Shown here piece after piece: positions 62,963 to 64,000 of a stretch of 64,000 nt of DNA (positions within the stretch are counted from its first letter, which is position 1; each line of letters begins with the position of its first letter). The notes beneath the pieces were generated by a model. The model was not told the DNA's origin. It worked only from the letters and a program-made list of their open reading frames with translations, and made no database searches. The translations under genes and the position numbers were made by a program. Origin of the DNA: an uncultured bacterium (lineage in GTDB: Bacteria > Actinomycetota > Coriobacteriia > Coriobacteriales > Coriobacteriaceae); NCBI GenBank assembly GCA_905216145.1, contig CAJMST010000001.1, positions 1 through 64,000 on the forward strand, in the 5' to 3' direction.

Positions 62963-63751
62963 TTACATTTCTCCGCCCTGCAAGGGACACCAAGCACCTT
63001 GGGCATCGGTGGTAAGAATCACCGGACCGTCATTGGTAATGGCGACGGTGTTCTCATAATGCGCGGCGGGCAGGTGGTCGTTGGTCGTAACGATCCAACC
63101 ATCGGAGCCCGTGCTCACATGGTTGGAACCCATCGTAACCATCGGCTCGATGGCGATGACCATGCCGGCCTGGAGACGAACGCCCCTCCCCTTCTTTCCA
63201 TAGTTAGGAACGTTGGGGTCCTCGTGCATCACGCGGCCAATGCCATGGCCCACATAATCACGAAGCACGCCGTAACCGTGAGACTCGGCGAGGGACTGAA
63301 CGGCATAACCGACGTCCCCGATATGGTTACCGGGAACAGCCTGCTCAATGGCAGCCTTAAGGCAATCGCGCGTGACCTCGCACAAAGCCTTGGCTTCGGG
63401 CGTGGGGGTGCCGACGAAAAACGTCCAAGCGTTATCGCCGACCCAACCGTCAACGACAGCTCCCGTATCAATGGAGATGATATCGCCATCGCGCAGGATC
63501 ATGTCGGGGTTGGGAATACCGTGAACCACGGCATCGTTGATCGATGCGCAGATGGTTCCCGGGAACCCGCCGTAGCCCTTAAAGGCCGGGGTGCCGCCAT
63601 GCATGCGGATAATCTGCTCCGCGAGCTGATCGAGCTCAAAAGTCGAAACGCCGGGGCGCACCATGGCTCCAACGTGGCGGAGCGCCATCTTAGATAGCGC
63701 TCCTGCCTTCTTCATCTGCTCGATTTGCGTTGCAGACTTAATCTTGATCAT
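62963..63751 (-). CDS. map: methionine aminopeptidase, type I
   Basis: A 262-residue metalloenzyme that removes the initiator Met. The five metal ligands are visible: Asp in ISIDTGAVVDGWVGDNAWTF (two), His in YVGHGIGRVMHEDPNVPNYG, Glu in IAIEPMVTMG, and Glu in YENTVAITNDG; the first His is in DAVVHGIPN. Its ATG overlaps the adk stop (ATGA), showing translational coupling. 98 bp separate it from infA. Confidence 0.97.
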   Translation of the reverse strand: MIKIKSATQIEQMKKAGALSKMALRHVGAMVRPGVSTFELDQLAEQIIRMHGGTPAFKGYGGFPGTICASINDAVVHGIPNPDMILRDGDIISIDTGAVVDGWVGDNAWTFFVGTPTPEAKALCEVTRDCLKAAIEQAVPGNHIGDVGYAVQSLAESHGYGVLRDYVGHGIGRVMHEDPNVPNYGKKGRGVRLQAGMVIAIEPMVTMGSNHVSTGSDGWIVTTNDHLPAAHYENTVAITNDGPVILTTDAQGAWCPLQGGEM

Positions 63752-64000
63752 AGACCGAGAGCCTCTTTGACATCCCCGTACACGGTCTCACGAGCCTGGT
63801 CACCGTTGACCGACTTGAGCAGACCCTGGCCACGATAGTAGTCGACGAGCGGGCTCGTGGACTTCTCGTAGACGTCGAGACGGTTCTTGATGGTCTCGGG
63901 CTTGTCGTCATCGCGCTGATACATCTCGCCTGCGCACTTGGGGCAAGTAGCATCGGCAGCGGTGCCGGTGTAACCGCAGGCGCGGCAGGTGCGACGCGAA
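63748..64000 (-). CDS. adk: adenylate kinase (C-terminal part, gene continues beyond the window)
   Basis: The last 84 codons read SRRTCRACGYTGTAADATCPKCAGEMYQRDDDKPETIKNRL and then DVYEKSTSPLVDYYRGQGLLKSVNG. The two CxxC pairs form the zinc-binding LID of Gram-positive-type adenylate kinases, and DDKPETIKNRL is the conserved LID end. The stop overlaps the map start. The 5' part lies outside the window. Confidence 0.95.
   Translation of the reverse strand, partial: SRRTCRACGYTGTAADATCPKCAGEMYQRDDDKPETIKNRLDVYEKSTSPLVDYYRGQGLLKSVNGDQARETVYGDVKEALGL

Overview
The window looks like chromosome from a high-GC, Gram-positive gut actinobacterium of the Coriobacteriia, most likely Collinsella or a close relative. 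This rests on protein character: actinobacterial-type RF2, S4, L17 and RpoA, a split transketolase, FtsE/FtsX, and a MurNAc phosphotransferase operon with MupG. It also rests on many intergenic palindromic repeats. No database search was possible, so the genus is an inference. Almost everything is encoded on the minus strand; plus-strand genes are gpmA-mntH, a small orphan gene, a zinc-ribbon gene, a regulator pair with an integrase remnant, ACT-gltA-HAD and a class A PBP.

Layout. 0.1-4.1 kb: amidohydrolase; a probable PD-(D/E)XK (DUF559/AbiEi-like) gene sandwiched between two four-unit palindrome arrays; an unknown conserved protein. 4.4-10.6 kb: gltBD glutamate synthase operon. 11.0-13.1 kb: phosphoglycerate mutase and an Nramp metal transporter. 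13.3-15.8 kb: rubredoxin, flavin reductase, smpB, a TPR protein, tRNA-Glu and tRNA-Gln. 16.1-17.1 kb: orphan ORF, a second palindrome array, ArsC/Spx-like protein. 17.1-21.6 kb: murR-murQ-murP-mupG operon for uptake and breakdown of N-acetylmuramic acid. 21.8-23.1 kb: VanZ-like protein and serine recombinase. 23.3-27.7 kb: RNase R, ftsX, ftsE. 27.7-28.9 kb: long palindromes around a membrane zinc-ribbon gene. 29.0-36.0 kb: split transketolase, YitT, RF2, SecA. 36.3 kb: rpmE (L31).

37.0-44.7 kb is an accessory island bounded by two 67-bp direct repeats (62/67 identical). It carries two ABC-transporter/secreted-small-protein cassettes, one with the gene order of lactococcin-972-type bacteriocin operons, a divergent DUF2975-like/XRE regulator pair, and a tyrosine-recombinase catalytic domain lacking its N-terminal half. 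This island and the palindrome arrays are the most unusual parts of the window.

44.8-58.4 kb: ACT-domain protein, citrate synthase, two Cof-type HAD phosphatases, adenine deaminase, tyrosyl-tRNA synthetase, U32 peptidase-family protein, class A penicillin-binding protein, ArgR, GT2-like protein. 58.5-64 kb: the ribosomal alpha operon read leftwards (adk-map-infA-rpmJ-rpsM-rpsK-rpsD-rpoA-rplQ-truA); adk runs off the right edge.

The intergenic DNA holds at least six families of short palindromic or dispersed repeats, often acting as or overlapping terminators and stop codons. Two families form strictly periodic arrays (80-81 bp and 62 bp) with paired-arm substitutions.
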